64,000 nucleotides of DNA from Gliomastix tumulicola (lineage: Eukaryota > Ascomycota > Sordariomycetes > Hypocreales > Bionectriaceae). How positions within the stretch are numbered: the first letter of the stretch is position 1; each line of letters opens with the position of its first letter. The notes below the pieces were generated by a model. The model saw only the letters and a list, made by a program, of their open reading frames with translations, was not told where the DNA came from and did no database searches. Below, piece after piece: positions 18,357 through 28,746 of this stretch. The position numbers were made by a program, and so were the translations under genes. Location of the stretch: NCBI GenBank assembly GCA_001599755.1, contig BCHX01000009.1:1-64000 (forward strand), in the 5' to 3' direction.

Positions 18357-19558
18357 GATGACTGACTCCTCGGTTCTCCAGAGGAACGCTAGTGGCAGGA
18401 CATTCGAAAGGGCATATATCAGGTGTGGCTCAGCGGGTAAACTCTCTGATCGATTGGGGCTCAACAGCGAAAAGGAACGGATTGCGACCAGCGCTAGCGA
18501 CGGGCAAATGAAAAGGAATGGGGAGAATGAAGTTGGTTTGATTGTTAAAAGTACGGATATGGACCTCTTATCACTAGGACCTGTGGATGCCATTCTTTAG
18601 TGAAACAAATGTAGCATGCTGTGACGCCAGCCCCTGGCATTTTGGCGCAGCATGCGTCTTGCTCCTCAAACACGCAAAAAGAACGCAGACAGGCGTGGCC
18701 TTTGTGCAAAGGGGGCTGTGTTGTAACATTCCATGTCCTGCGGTGGGCCATGCGCTCGCATCTTTGGATGGCGATTCAGGCGGGCGAGGACGGAAACAAC
18801 AAAGCCCGCGGTAGAGCGGACGTGCCATTGACCGAAGACGATGCAGAGGTTGCTCGCGTCCCGAGTAACAGAGCATCTATCACGCAAGATGTCACTATGG
18901 ATGCTCGTAGCCATGCCAATAGTAGAGGATGTTATTGATTCATGTGGCACATCGTCTCCATAGCAATGCCTTGCGGCTGCAAATGAGGCATTTGTGCGGA
19001 GACGGGGGTTGCAGGCTTTAGTGGTCATCCTGGCTGGACTGACACGGAACAGACGACGGCTCATTGGTTAGGTCCTTAGAGTGCAAAATACGGCACGGCG
19101 TTAACGCTATGAAGCGTACAAACACGCCTCGTGTCTATGGCTGCCGCAGGCGGTAACCGATGGCCATGATGATTCGTGCGATGTATGTGCCGCTAAGAAG
19201 GTGTGGCCGCATGCGTGGTTGGTGCGGAGCAATCGAGAGTTTCGTGCACAAACAAGGGCAAGCAGCAGCAAGACGAGATGTTTAAAAGGTTCAGGTCGCT
19301 ATGGAGATCAACCAAGCTTTGACACCTTCCGTCACCCGCTAACAAAATTAACGAAATTACTCCCACGGACCTGCATCGTTGCCATTCATAGGGCGTCAAC
19401 ATCGTAGTATTACCGCCTGACGGGTTCCGGGCCTCGGTGCTTTCCTCGCCTCTCGCCATCCTGAGCTGCGCATTCCCAAGCAAAAAGCCCTGTTTGGGAA
19501 GCTCAAGCTCTCCGTCCTGAAGACAGGGCCAAACTCAGACAACGACATCTCGGACTCC
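18357..19558. promoter_or_regulatory. Divergent intergenic region, Ctr gene / small membrane ORF
   Basis: It has no supported gene. It contains one extended TTTGTGCGG block at 18991. Confidence 0.4.
18991..18999 (+). promoter_or_regulatory. TTTGTGCGG element, extended copy with an insertion
   Basis: AAATGAGGCATTTGTGCGGAG is followed by about 14 extra bases (ACGGGGGTTGCAGG) before CTTTAGTGGTCATCCTGGCTGG. It lies 635 bp from the Ctr ATG and 568 bp from the ATG at 19559. Confidence 0.5.
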
Positions 19559-20011
19559 ATGTCAACGATGGTCCACTCAAAGATACATCAACCTTCTTCT
19601 GGCCCAGCCGACAAGAACAAAAACAATCTCAACAGTCCCTCCAAAACGAAGAGCAAAAATGTCGAACCGAAAACCCCACCATTCATCGGAATCAGGACTA
19701 CCCTAGCGCTGGCAGCAGTCTTCGGGGCTTTTCTCTACTTTATTCGCGCAACAAACTTGGCCGTCTTCGGTGCGGACTTGGGTCTTTTGTGGGGGGGTAG
19801 TGCCGGTGGAATGTCTGGTATGGAGCTCCGCGATCGTTATGCTTGCTTGGATAGATATTCGGGGGCTGATGAGGGGTTGAACAACTCCATCGCCCTGGGC
19901 GAGGCATCGCAACTACGGCTCGGATGCGAGAACATGGCCAACGAAGTTAGAACAGCGGATGCTAGCCCTTTTCAGCCAAGTCGGCTACGATCGAGAAGAA
20001 TCGTACGTTAG
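19559..20011 (+). CDS. Small single-pass membrane protein, hypothetical
   Basis: A 150-aa frame starting MSTMVHSKIHQPS, with a second Met at residue 4. It is a Lys/Asn/Pro-rich tail of about 42 residues, one hydrophobic segment (IGIRTTLALAAVFGAFLYFI, about 43-62), then a soluble tail with GGMSGMELRDRYACLDRY and LRLGCENM. No family is recognised. Just before the stop a good donor, GTACGT (20003), is followed 57 bp later by TATAG, and an open frame then runs to 20173 (C-G-S-N-T-E-R...). A spliced form with a longer tail is therefore possible, though it would overlap the 3' end of the oxidase. Codon use does not prove it is coding. Confidence 0.45.
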   Translation: MSTMVHSKIHQPSSGPADKNKNNLNSPSKTKSKNVEPKTPPFIGIRTTLALAAVFGAFLYFIRATNLAVFGADLGLLWGGSAGGMSGMELRDRYACLDRYSGADEGLNNSIALGEASQLRLGCENMANEVRTADASPFQPSRLRSRRIVR

Positions 20012-20156
20012 CTTTTGATTATCGATGGCAATCTGATGGTGATAGCTCGGGAAGTATAGTGTGGATCTAATACGGAGAGAGTATTGAAGCGATTATTTCA
20101 GGAGACAGCCAATAGGAAAGAGAAATCCTCCACATACGTACAGTACAGACTACGAA

Positions 20157-22745
20157 TCAATACCATAGCGTAATGAAGCCAACAGCGATAGCAGCTATCA
20201 CAGCAGGCCGACAACCATTGCCCCCGATCAGGGTCGGCGCGCGGCTTCGATCAGCCGTGCCATTGTACTGTCCCACCAGTGCTGGAAGCTGGTCTCCACC
20301 CTCTACGAGGACCATCGCCATGCCGACCTATGATTTCGTGTCAGTAAGCTGGACCGGGCTGGAACTAAGAATTGGGAACGCACGACGACGTGCCACTGAA
20401 GGTGGCAATGGAATATCCATGCGCCGGGGTTGTCGGTGACATATCTAGGGACTAGGTATAAGCAGCTGCACACGGATTCGTTCGGGCACGACGCCAAGGT
20501 AGACTTACCGGAGCGCGGCCCAGCCCCCGGAAGGTAGGCCGGTCGTATCGCGGTAGGGAGGGTCCTGAAGGTTGATAAGGGACTCCGGCGCATCCGTGAC
20601 AGACTCGAACGGGAAGGATCCAGCGCCAGAACCTAGAACCCAGAACTTGTGGCCGTGGAGATGCATTGGATGGCCCATCTTTCCTGCCTCGTCAGTTCTC
20701 GGCAATCAATACGTATTGCAGCCTTCTACTGGAGGCTAGAAGACGGAGAACGCACCACATCCATTGACTGGTTTGAAATTCTTAGGATGATGTCGATTGT
20801 AGAGTTTAGGGGTAGGTGGATGGTCGTGTTCGACTCCCAACCATCGGAGTCCTCTCCATACACGATGGGGACTTTCGGCTCCGTGAAGGGGAATCTATCC
20901 ATCACCCATGTAGTGGTACCGGTCTGGCTGATCGAGAAGGAGAGGGTCCGGTCTGCTGGGCCAGCTGGCGGGGAGATATCATCTTCGAATGGAGACAGGG
21001 CCCGGGGGTCGAGGACGGAAGAGTTTGCCTTGGCTGATCCGTTGGCGTACGTCCAAGTCATTGCCGGATCTTCCATGACATCGGTCGTGGAGTTGTCAGT
21101 GGACTAGCAGCTCGAGTCAGAGATTGGCAAGCTCTCCTAGACTTAACCGTCAAAGATCGTGATACTTACTTTGTATGACACGATTGCTTTGCCTTCCAGT
21201 ACCTGCTGCATATCGCCGCTGGGGAAGGTTGCGAATCTGAGGTGATAATTTCCAGGCTCCTGATCAAGTCGAATCATGACGGAATACCGTTGACCGAGTT
21301 CCATGTGCAATACCTGACAGGGTAAGCGGAAGGGTAATAATGTGATCTAAAGACACTTACATTCATCTCTTGAAGTTCAACAAACAGACCGTCTGCGGCA
21401 TACACAAACATCGTATGTGCATCTAACGAGACCCTCAATGCGCTGACAGCGCCGGAATTGACCAAATTGAGAGCCAACCAGCCTCTCGACTGATCAGCAG
21501 GAATGGTTAACAACGGCGAGGTTGTGTTCTTGCAGGTCTCCGGCGGCAGCGAGGATATATTGAAGCCCGGCTTGAACATCATAGGCGGCATGCAGCCACG
21601 GGGGCTCAGGGAGTTCATTCCCAGCATATCAGGCATCCCCGACGAGGTCGGGGAAGCAGAGTGGTCCATTGACATGGTGGAGGCTGGCCCTGATGTCAGA
21701 GAGATCATGGGTGTCTCCATGGTCATGTCATGCATATCGCTTCGTTTCATCATGTCCATGCCTGGCATGGTCGACATGTCGGACATTTTGGACGTGGTCG
21801 TGGACCGGCTTGGTACTGCAGTGGAGTTTGTTGGCTCTATTCCGAGCCCTGGTCCGGCTTCCAGAACACTCTGGGGCAGGCACTGGACCCTCCCATTGCC
21901 ATTAGCTAAAATACTGTCGACACAGGACGGGAAAGCGCCTGTCTTGAGATATCGTGCAAACACGACATCTGAGAGTTCATGCGTCCAATCATTCAGGAGG
22001 ATGTTTGTCGGGTCTCGTTCGGCTTCATGGAGCGCAGCGGCGTCGCCACGATTTCGAGCTAGGGATGCGAACGGGCGTTGGCGAGACGCGGCTGGTCGGA
22101 TGAGAAGCGGGCCGCGAATGGCGTCGTTATAGTAGGCGCGGAGGTGGGAATGGTACCAGAAAAACCCGTACTCGGATCCAGTAGAGAAGCGATAAGTGAA
22201 GTTACCGCCTGGAGGAATTGGGTCCTATTAGAAAGTATCAGCGAAGCTGGGGAGTGCGGCAGGCCGTGCTCTGGGAATGCCCCCGGGTGGGTAATCCAAC
22301 CTGTGTGACACCTGGTACACCATCCATCTGCGGAGTTCCTCGCTGCAAAAGTCCTGGTAGGGAGAAGCGTCTCAGTCGCTATGCGATTGTACGGCCATCT
22401 CGGGTCAAATAGGTGACTGACCATGCCAATGAATCGTGGTTTCAACGTTCAAGTCATTCTGGACAAGAATTTCAATATCGTCTCCCTCGTCGACGTCGAT
22501 CAAAGGGCCTGGCTGCTGGCCATTGACAAGGTACACTTCCCGCTCAAATCCATCTGCGCGACAGTTAGCGTCGCTGCCCTTAAACCTGCAAGGTAAGTAC
22601 GCTGGGTAACGAAAGGTAGGGACGTACCCGGAGAATTGGAAGCGCTGTGAACAGTGAAATTGAACTGGCGCAGGGCAGCTCTCGTGCTTACAGCATGAAG
22701 CAGAACGACAACGGATGCCGTGAGCATCTGCGCTCGGACATGCAT
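20157..22745 (-). CDS. Multicopper oxidase with Met-rich insertion
   Basis: Secreted or surface-anchored oxidase of the laccase/Abr1/ferroxidase superfamily that couples substrate oxidation to reduction of O2. Nine exons: 22745-22628, 22553-22422, 22353-22301, 22224-21361, 21313-21170, 21103-20756, 20678-20509, 20444-20384 and 20327-20157. All phases agree, giving 686 aa. A signal peptide ends near residue 23 (STRA). All four copper signatures are present: HWH (81-83), WYHSH (124-128), HPMHLHGHKF, and HCHLQWH. Residues about 248-317 are an unusual insert with 18 Met in 70 residues (MSTMPGMDMMKRSDMHDMTM). The C-terminus ends in a hydrophobic tail (AVIAAIAVGFITLWY), a GPI or membrane anchor. 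The Met-rich insert and the copper-gene neighbours suggest oxidation of Cu(I), which is inferred. Confidence 0.92.
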
Positions 22746-22858
22746 GTTTCCGGCTCTACTCGCAAAGGAGGCGGTGTGTTGGGCTGCGGAGAACGAAGCT
22801 GAGGATGTTGAATACTGCAACAAGGTGAGAAGTGTAATAATGGCGGGCCTCGCGATTA

Positions 22859-22864
22859 CTTATA
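22859..22864 (-). promoter_or_regulatory. TATA-like site of the multicopper oxidase
   Basis: TATAAG on the reverse strand within CCAGATATAAGTAATC, 114 bp before the ATG at 22745. Confidence 0.45.
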
Positions 22865-23107
22865 TCTGGTACCGACTCACTCACTGCCCATTAGCTCCTC
22901 CTTTAATTGAGGCGAACCTCCGCGCTGTTTTAGTTTGAGACACTGCCACCCACAGGCCGGTACTGATTGCAATGAGCTGGGAGCTGATTCGTGGGTTACC
23001 CCAGTGCAGACTTAACCTAAGAAACTTGAGGAAACACGACATGTGATAATGGTAGACGCCCAATTGTTTGATTATGTCCAGATTACTTACCCCTGATGAA
23101 ACGAGAC

Positions 23108-23116
23108 ATTTGTGCG
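23108..23116 (+). promoter_or_regulatory. TTTGTGCGG element, extended copy
   Basis: GAGACATTTGTGCGGAC then TTTAGCACCGTCTTGGCTGC, 363 bp upstream of the multicopper oxidase. Its 3' part (GCATTTAGGGCGG) matches the copy upstream of the oxidase relic (GCATTCAGGGCGG). Confidence 0.6.
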
Positions 23117-23219
23117 GACTTTAGCACCGTCTTGGCTGCATTTAGGGCGGATTTGAGGCATTGATGGCTTGGGCTGGCGGCAGCGGAGAGCCAATGATAG
23201 CACTAAGGTTAGTAGTCGC

Positions 23220-24377
23220 GTCCCACCAACTGCGCCTGGTGTCCACCATGGCGGTACGATGTGTGGCTGGTCATTTTTCAAGGCGATCGAGCTGCACGCT
23301 GTGCTTTCGCTGAAGGATGGCGGACAGGTGACCAAGAGGACTCTGCTCCCTGCTGCCACTTTCCATGTCAGGCGCCATGTTGGTGTACAATGGGCGTCGT
23401 TCTGATGCACATGGCCGCTTCCGGTGTTGTCTGCTCCACCTGCTGTTATACCGGAAGTAGATAGGGCCTCCCAGTAAACCGCGGCCGTCGGTGGTGCGAA
23501 ACGCGCCAGTAATGATTTGGGCCGCTCGTCTCTGTATTTTCTGGATGGCAGCTAGTATGTCGCTACCTCTGCTGATACGGCCTTTGCCCGGAGTGTACCA
23601 CGCAGGACAGCCATAGAGCATCTGGGGCACAGCCATGGCTCGGTATACCTGTCTCAGGTTCACCACCTTTGTGCCCCACGTTGAGGAGGCCAGGATGACA
23701 AGGCCGATCGTCGTTTCGTGGCTCCTGCTTCCATCTTTTCGCGGTGGTATCCCCATCGGAGTCTGGTGCCCATTGGACGCCGAGGTACCGGCATGAAGGG
23801 GAGGCCTCGATGGTGGCGCGGGGGAAGCGAAGGGCGTACGAACTGTTCGCCTTGGGGTTCTCTGGTGAAATGAACGAGCGTACTTTGCCGGCGCAAATTG
23901 CGATCCGTGCTTCGCTGCCCATGCCTCCGCTTTCCGATCGATGCCCTTGAGGATCTGCAGTTGCGTGGCGCCGTCGAGCTCACTGCAAGGATGGACACGT
24001 CGTTGATGTACCCCGATCGTTCCGTTTCTTCAGTCCTGCAGGCATGGATCAGGTCGGCATTGTAGAATAGGTAGAGAATCGGCGACACTGGTGATCCCTG
24101 CGGTATGCCGGTTGGGATGGGCGTCGAGGGTGCCGTATACTCCTGCAGCTTCAGCGTCGTGGACCGGCCGCCGAGAACGGAGCCTACCCAGCCTATGATC
24201 CACGGGACACATTATCATATACCCCCGATACATCCAGCAATAATAAACGGGCGAAACAGTGTGTTGTGTGCGTTGGGGAGGGCGTTTCATTATTACCCGA
24301 CGATGCCACTTTAGAAAATCCCCTCCGCGAATTTTATATGGCCAGCGACGTGGCCAAGCACTTCCGGCGCAGGCCAT
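23220..24377 (-). pseudogene. Decayed LINE reverse transcriptase fragment
   Basis: Reverse-strand frames, broken by several shifts, spell reverse-transcriptase blocks: SPILYLFYNADLI, then SGYINDVSILAV, where the catalytic YADD box has become YIND, then KVVNLRQVYRAMAVPQMLYG and AAIQKIQRRAAQIITGAFRT. These belong to Tad/I-like non-LTR elements. Both the 5' part and the RNase H are missing. It cannot be active. It lies between the multicopper oxidase promoter and the next gene. Confidence 0.8.
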
Positions 24378-24660
24378 ATCTCATTTATGAGGCAATAATG
24401 AGGTGGACTGCCAGGTTTGCAAGAAGTCGTTATAGCACAAGATGCATTTCCAGAACGATGCCATGCGGATTCACGGGGTTAAGTCATGGGCGATTCACTT
24501 TTTGGTCTATGCACCCAAGTAGCAGGATCAACCTAGACACAAATCACAGAAAGGTCTCTCCGCATGTGCTATTTGTCCATCGTGGCGAGGAGAGCTACAC
24601 TACCGCAAACTATTTTTGATACGAATCTTGTTTACTGTGATATCTCGTTTTGCCTTGGAA

Positions 24661-25413
24661 TCATGGAATAGCCTGAGGCACATCTTCAGGCAGCAAGGAG
24701 AGCTTGAAAGAGCCAAGCGGCTGGAAGCAACCGCTTTGAATGTGGTGTACTGCTAGACCCGTCCCTTCCAACACTCGGTCAATTTGCAGCTCACTGCCCA
24801 TTGTAAAGACCACAAGCTTCTGCTCTGCCCCAGTCCAGTCGCTCTTGAGCGGCCGAGCCTCCCAGGCAGCCCAAGCATTCTCGAGCTGGTCCAAAACGGA
24901 GCGCTGGGCGTCTGATATCGTCATCTCTCGCACCTTTCCTGGTACCTTCCCACCTGCATCACCACCATCCTCACCACCATCATGGTCGTCTATGGCGTGA
25001 AGCAGGCTGATGTGGTGGACGTATACTTCGGGGCAGTAAAGAACACGGGCCGGCAGCCCCGAGTCCGGATCTGGTAGTCGCTCCACGAATATGTGGTAAG
25101 AAGGCTGGTTGGGCGAAAAGTGCCTGGCCATGCGCCCGAACATGTTGGCGAACAAGTCGCTCTCCGCCCAGTCCTCGAGATGCTGCAAGTTCTCCCAGTG
25201 TGTCGTGATGATCAGATCTGACTGCTCGGGCTTCGCGATGAAGGCGTTGCTGAAGTTGTCGCTGATGGTGTTGGTGTCGACATGGAGCATCTGAGGGTAG
25301 CGTTGGGAGATCCACTCGTCCTGAGCTTCAAGGAATTGCATGAGGTCTTCGAGGAAGCCGAGCGTGTCATGACCCTGCTCCAGGGGGTAAACAGCTAGTT
25401 CAGTGACGGCCAT
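24661..25413 (-). CDS. Dimeric alpha-beta-barrel (ABM-like) domain protein
   Basis: A 250-aa protein from ATG 25413 (MAVTELAVYPLEQGHDTLGF). The longer open frame upstream to 25572 looks like leader. The N-terminal part repeats the pattern of antibiotic-biosynthesis-monooxygenase-like barrels: a beta strand (MAVTELAVYPL), a helix (FLEDLMQFLEAQDEW), then DLIITTHWENLQHLEDW and HHISLLHAI. Two such domains could be fused. A low-complexity linker (DDHDGGEDGGDAGGK) lies in the middle. No cofactor site is visible, and such proteins act as monooxygenases, heme-binding proteins or stress proteins. I cannot say which. It is flanked by LINE remains on both sides. Confidence 0.75.
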   Translation of the reverse strand: MAVTELAVYPLEQGHDTLGFLEDLMQFLEAQDEWISQRYPQMLHVDTNTISDNFSNAFIAKPEQSDLIITTHWENLQHLEDWAESDLFANMFGRMARHFSPNQPSYHIFVERLPDPDSGLPARVLYCPEVYVHHISLLHAIDDHDGGEDGGDAGGKVPGKVREMTISDAQRSVLDQLENAWAAWEARPLKSDWTGAEQKLVVFTMGSELQIDRVLEGTGLAVHHIQSGCFQPLGSFKLSLLPEDVPQAIP

Positions 25414-25573
25414 GAATACGACTGATGAGCGCAAAAGGGCGAGTGGTCTCATCGGGGACCATGAAGGAGACGGTAACAAACCTGTTATCTGCCTGACAAT
25501 AAGTAGGTAATAGACGACAACGTGCCCCACAGTGTCAAATCCAAGGTACTGACGCGGAGCACTGGGTGGCACC

Positions 25574-25597
25574 TTGTTTGTTTGTTTGTTTGTTTGT
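25574..25597 (+). repeat. (TTTG)n, 3' tail of the LINE
   Basis: Five to six TTTG units. Read on the LINE strand they are (CAAA)n, a common 3' end for non-LTR elements. It sits directly upstream of the ABM-like gene. Confidence 0.75.
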
Positions 25598-28500
25598 ATA
25601 TTTTTCGTCCAGCGGTATTTAGCCGCTCAGGTCCCCTGTAGGGGCACAGGACGTGCTGAGCTGCTGTTTCTAGCTACTACTCTACAAGTCGACCGAGGGA
25701 TCAACTCTACAAAGTGGTAACCATAAACACCATCCAGCATATCGTTGGCTCAGAGGCGCCCATCATCGAATCCTGCCGCCCGTCAGCGGGTCATCCAGGT
25801 GCAGCGTGGAGTCTGCTGTGGTTGTTAGTCCTAGTGGGACCTCTCTACATCGGCCGCCGAGGCGGCTCGTACGCAGTCCCAGTCAGTAGCGAGGTGCGTC
25901 CGCTCCTCGGTACTGCCCAGGCTCGGTACGAAGGAGAGATTATAGTGAGAAAGGAAGGGAAGAAAGGGGTGGAAAGGCAAGGTGAGGAAAAGGAATAAGG
26001 AAACAGAAGGGTGGCGTGGTTGCGCATGGGTGTGTATGTCAGTGAGTTTGTGACTAGTAGCGACGGCAGACCTTCTCGAAGAAAGCACTGTCCCTCGCTA
26101 CCTTGGTGAATTCGGTAAAGTTCTTGCCTAATGCGCGGCAGACCGTCGCCGTGGGTGTTGGTCCCAGTCTGACCCGCCAGCGCGGCGGTACCTTACGGCA
26201 GTAGAAGATGTGATCCGGTGCCTTGCGTCGTCCGCACGAGCATAGTATCTTCGCATCCACATGTTCAAGGCGTTCGTGGTAGTCAGCGTAGTCGCCGTGT
26301 CGCGACCGAGCCGCTAAGAGGTGGTGCAGCGTACGCCGCGGGAGTGTGAGCTCCGGCGGGCAGTGTATCGTGGCCGATAACATGAGCGGTTTGTATTGAT
26401 CGGGTGCTGAGTCCCTCCATCAGGCGGCGAAAGTGTCCTTTGGCTGCTGCCTTGCAGCTCGACGTAGGTATGCCAGTGTCGATAGAGCGCCGGCTGGCGC
26501 TGGCTGGAGGCAGCCCGCCTTTGCCAGCCCATCGGCTTCTTCGTTCCCGGGGATTTTGGCGTGGCCGGGGACCCAGCGGACACTCGTGGCGCCGTGTGCG
26601 GCGGCGAGGGCCTGAAACTCGATAAAGACGTCCTGGGAGGAGTCCGAGGGCCTCCCCCAGAGGCAAGAGGCTGCCGCGATATTGTCGAGGCAGACCACGA
26701 TCTGCAGGTCGGGGCTGTGCGGCGCTAGGAGGGCTGCCTGGAGGCCCCGGAGCGCGCCTGTCGCTTCGGCGTCGAACACTTCGGCCGGGCCGAGGCGGCC
26801 GCAGCCCAGGTCGACCGATTCACCGTCCTGGTGTACCGCGAATCCGTACCAAGCTGCGCTTCCTTCTGTCATTGAGCCGTCTGAGTACACGACTAGGGTG
26901 CCCGGGGGTAGATCTTGTAGCCAGCGTTGGAAGCCCGCGGCGGTCTCCACCTTCGATGCTGATTGAAGGGCTTCTTTGCCCATGCAGTGCGTTTCTTGTA
27001 GTAGGGCTGGCCGCTTGCAGCTTGCCAGCAGCTCGTCTGTCCGTCGAAGCCGGGTTCGGAACACCTGAGGTAACGGTTGATATCTTCGCTTGATCAAGTC
27101 GTGAATCAACGGCGGTTCGGCCGGGCGAGTGCGCACCGCAAATGGGTGTGCCGCATCAAGACCCTTGAGGCGGGCCGCAAAGCGTAGATGGGCCGCCTCT
27201 AGTAGCTGCAACACCGGAGGGATGCCACTCTCTCGGTGGAGAGCAGCGACCGGTGTCGTGACCCATACCGGCAGGATGGCCCGTATGGCCTGGTGTAGAC
27301 ATACGTCCATCCTCTAGATCAGCCCCTTGATTCTTAATGACACTTCTCTCGACGGCTGCGCCCACGACGGGCTGGTCGCCCCCGGGTACCACGTCTCCGC
27401 TCCGTGCAGCAAGACGGGGACCACGCATGCCTGGACAGCCCGCCACACGGCGGCGGGGAGCAGTCCGTGCTTCGTGTTTGTGAGCCCTTTCAGGTGGTAC
27501 GCCACCGCCCGAGCCTTGGCCGTCCACTTCTCGACATGTATCTTGAAAGACAGAGTAGGGTCAAGCCAGATCCCAAGCCACCGTAGTGCCGCCCCGGGTC
27601 GCTTTTCGTGGTCGCCGTGTCGTACCGTCAGCACACTCCTTATAGGCCACCTCGAGAAGTGCATTACCTCCATCTTGTCCGGGTTGAAGGCAATACCGTT
27701 GGCCCCCCCCCCCCCCACGCGACCAACTCGTCAATCTTCCTTGTCGCCTCCGCGGCGGTAGTCTCGGCTGAGTCACCGAAGTAGAGTGTGGCCACGTCGT
27801 CGGCGTACCCGGACTGCCCTTATGCGTCTTCCAGGCAGTAGATCAGCTCGGTGTAGAGCAGGAAGAGGATCGGCGATACAGGCGATCCTTGCGGTAACCC
27901 ACATCACAGAGGCGATGAGGGTGTTGTGATGTCCTGGTACCGGACAGCGGCCGAGCGGTCCTCCATAAACGCATAGACCCACCAGACAAGGTGTGCTGGC
28001 CATCCTTGTTCCTGGAGCCGGAGTGCAAGCCGGTTCCGCATTACCGTATTGAAAGCGCCTTAGACGTCCATCGTGACGAGCATTGCGACTTGCCCGCAGG
28101 CGAACGCTTCTTCGATGTCGTACACGAGGGCCGCAACCAGGTCCGTGGCTGACCGTTTGGGCAGGGCCCCGCACTGTTGGGGGTGTAGTACGCCGTAGTG
28201 GATCGAAGCCCATGCAAGCCGTCGGGCCACCAGCCGCTCCAGACGTTTTCCAAGGCACGAGAGCAGAGAGATGGGCCGCCAGGCGCGGGGCGAGGTGAGA
28301 TCCCTCTTGTTGGGCTTCGGGAGCATGACGACTTCCGCTACGCGGAACGGTTTCGGATGGTGGCCCAGGGAGAGGCACGCCTGGAAGAGGCGATGAACAT
28401 GGCCCCCGATGATGTGCCAACATGCTCGCAGCAGCTTCACCATCGGCGCCCGGCGACGTGTTGCCAGCACGTTGGGGGCATCGTTTAGTCCAACTACAGG

Positions 28501-28600
28501 GTAGATGCCTTGTCCGGGTGGGTCATGCAGGAAGGATATCACCAGTCTGAAACCGTACACACCTGAGGGAATACCTTCATCAATACTACGCATCTCTATC
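25574..28600 (-). mobile_element. 5'-truncated Tad-like LINE copy
   Basis: This reverse-strand copy has lost its 5' part. In order it contains a reverse transcriptase (LPKPNKRDLTSPRAWRPISL; SGYADDVATLYF, with the YADD box intact near 27805; FNPDKMEVMHFSRW; LRWLGIWLDPTL), a complete-looking RNase H (VVYSDGSMTEGSAAWYGFAV, DAEATGALRGL, VCLDNIAAAS, WVPGHAKIPGNEEADGLA), and a C-terminal Cys/His knuckle (CSCGRRKAPDHIFYC) before the stop near 26054. Frameshifts and stops interrupt it at about 26434, 27310, 27720 and 28060. The 3' end is marked by a (CAAA)n tail at 25574-25597. The RNase H frame alone is 296 codons long, so decay is recent compared with the copy at 23.2-24.4 kb. Confidence 0.85.
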
Positions 28601-28659
28601 TTTATTTAGAAGAACGCAATACTTAGGCTATAATTAGAAAACTTTAATTTGTGCTAGCG

Positions 28660-28746
28660 TACTCAGGTCAAGCTCAGATCCAGCTCAGTGTAGGCTCAGT
28701 CGGGTTCAGCCGGGCTCAGGCAGGCTCAGGCAGGCTCAGGCAGAGC
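28660..28746 (+). repeat. GCTCAG-based short tandem repeats
   Basis: GCTCAG occurs many times. At 28713-28743 a 10-bp unit, GGCTCAGGCA, is repeated three times. It lies just outside the 5' end of the LINE. Confidence 0.7.

Noticed and set aside
1..28600. Starship-type giant mobile element as carrier of the copper genes
   Set aside because: No tyrosine-recombinase captain was recognised and no element borders are visible. The left side is outside the window, so it stays only a possibility.
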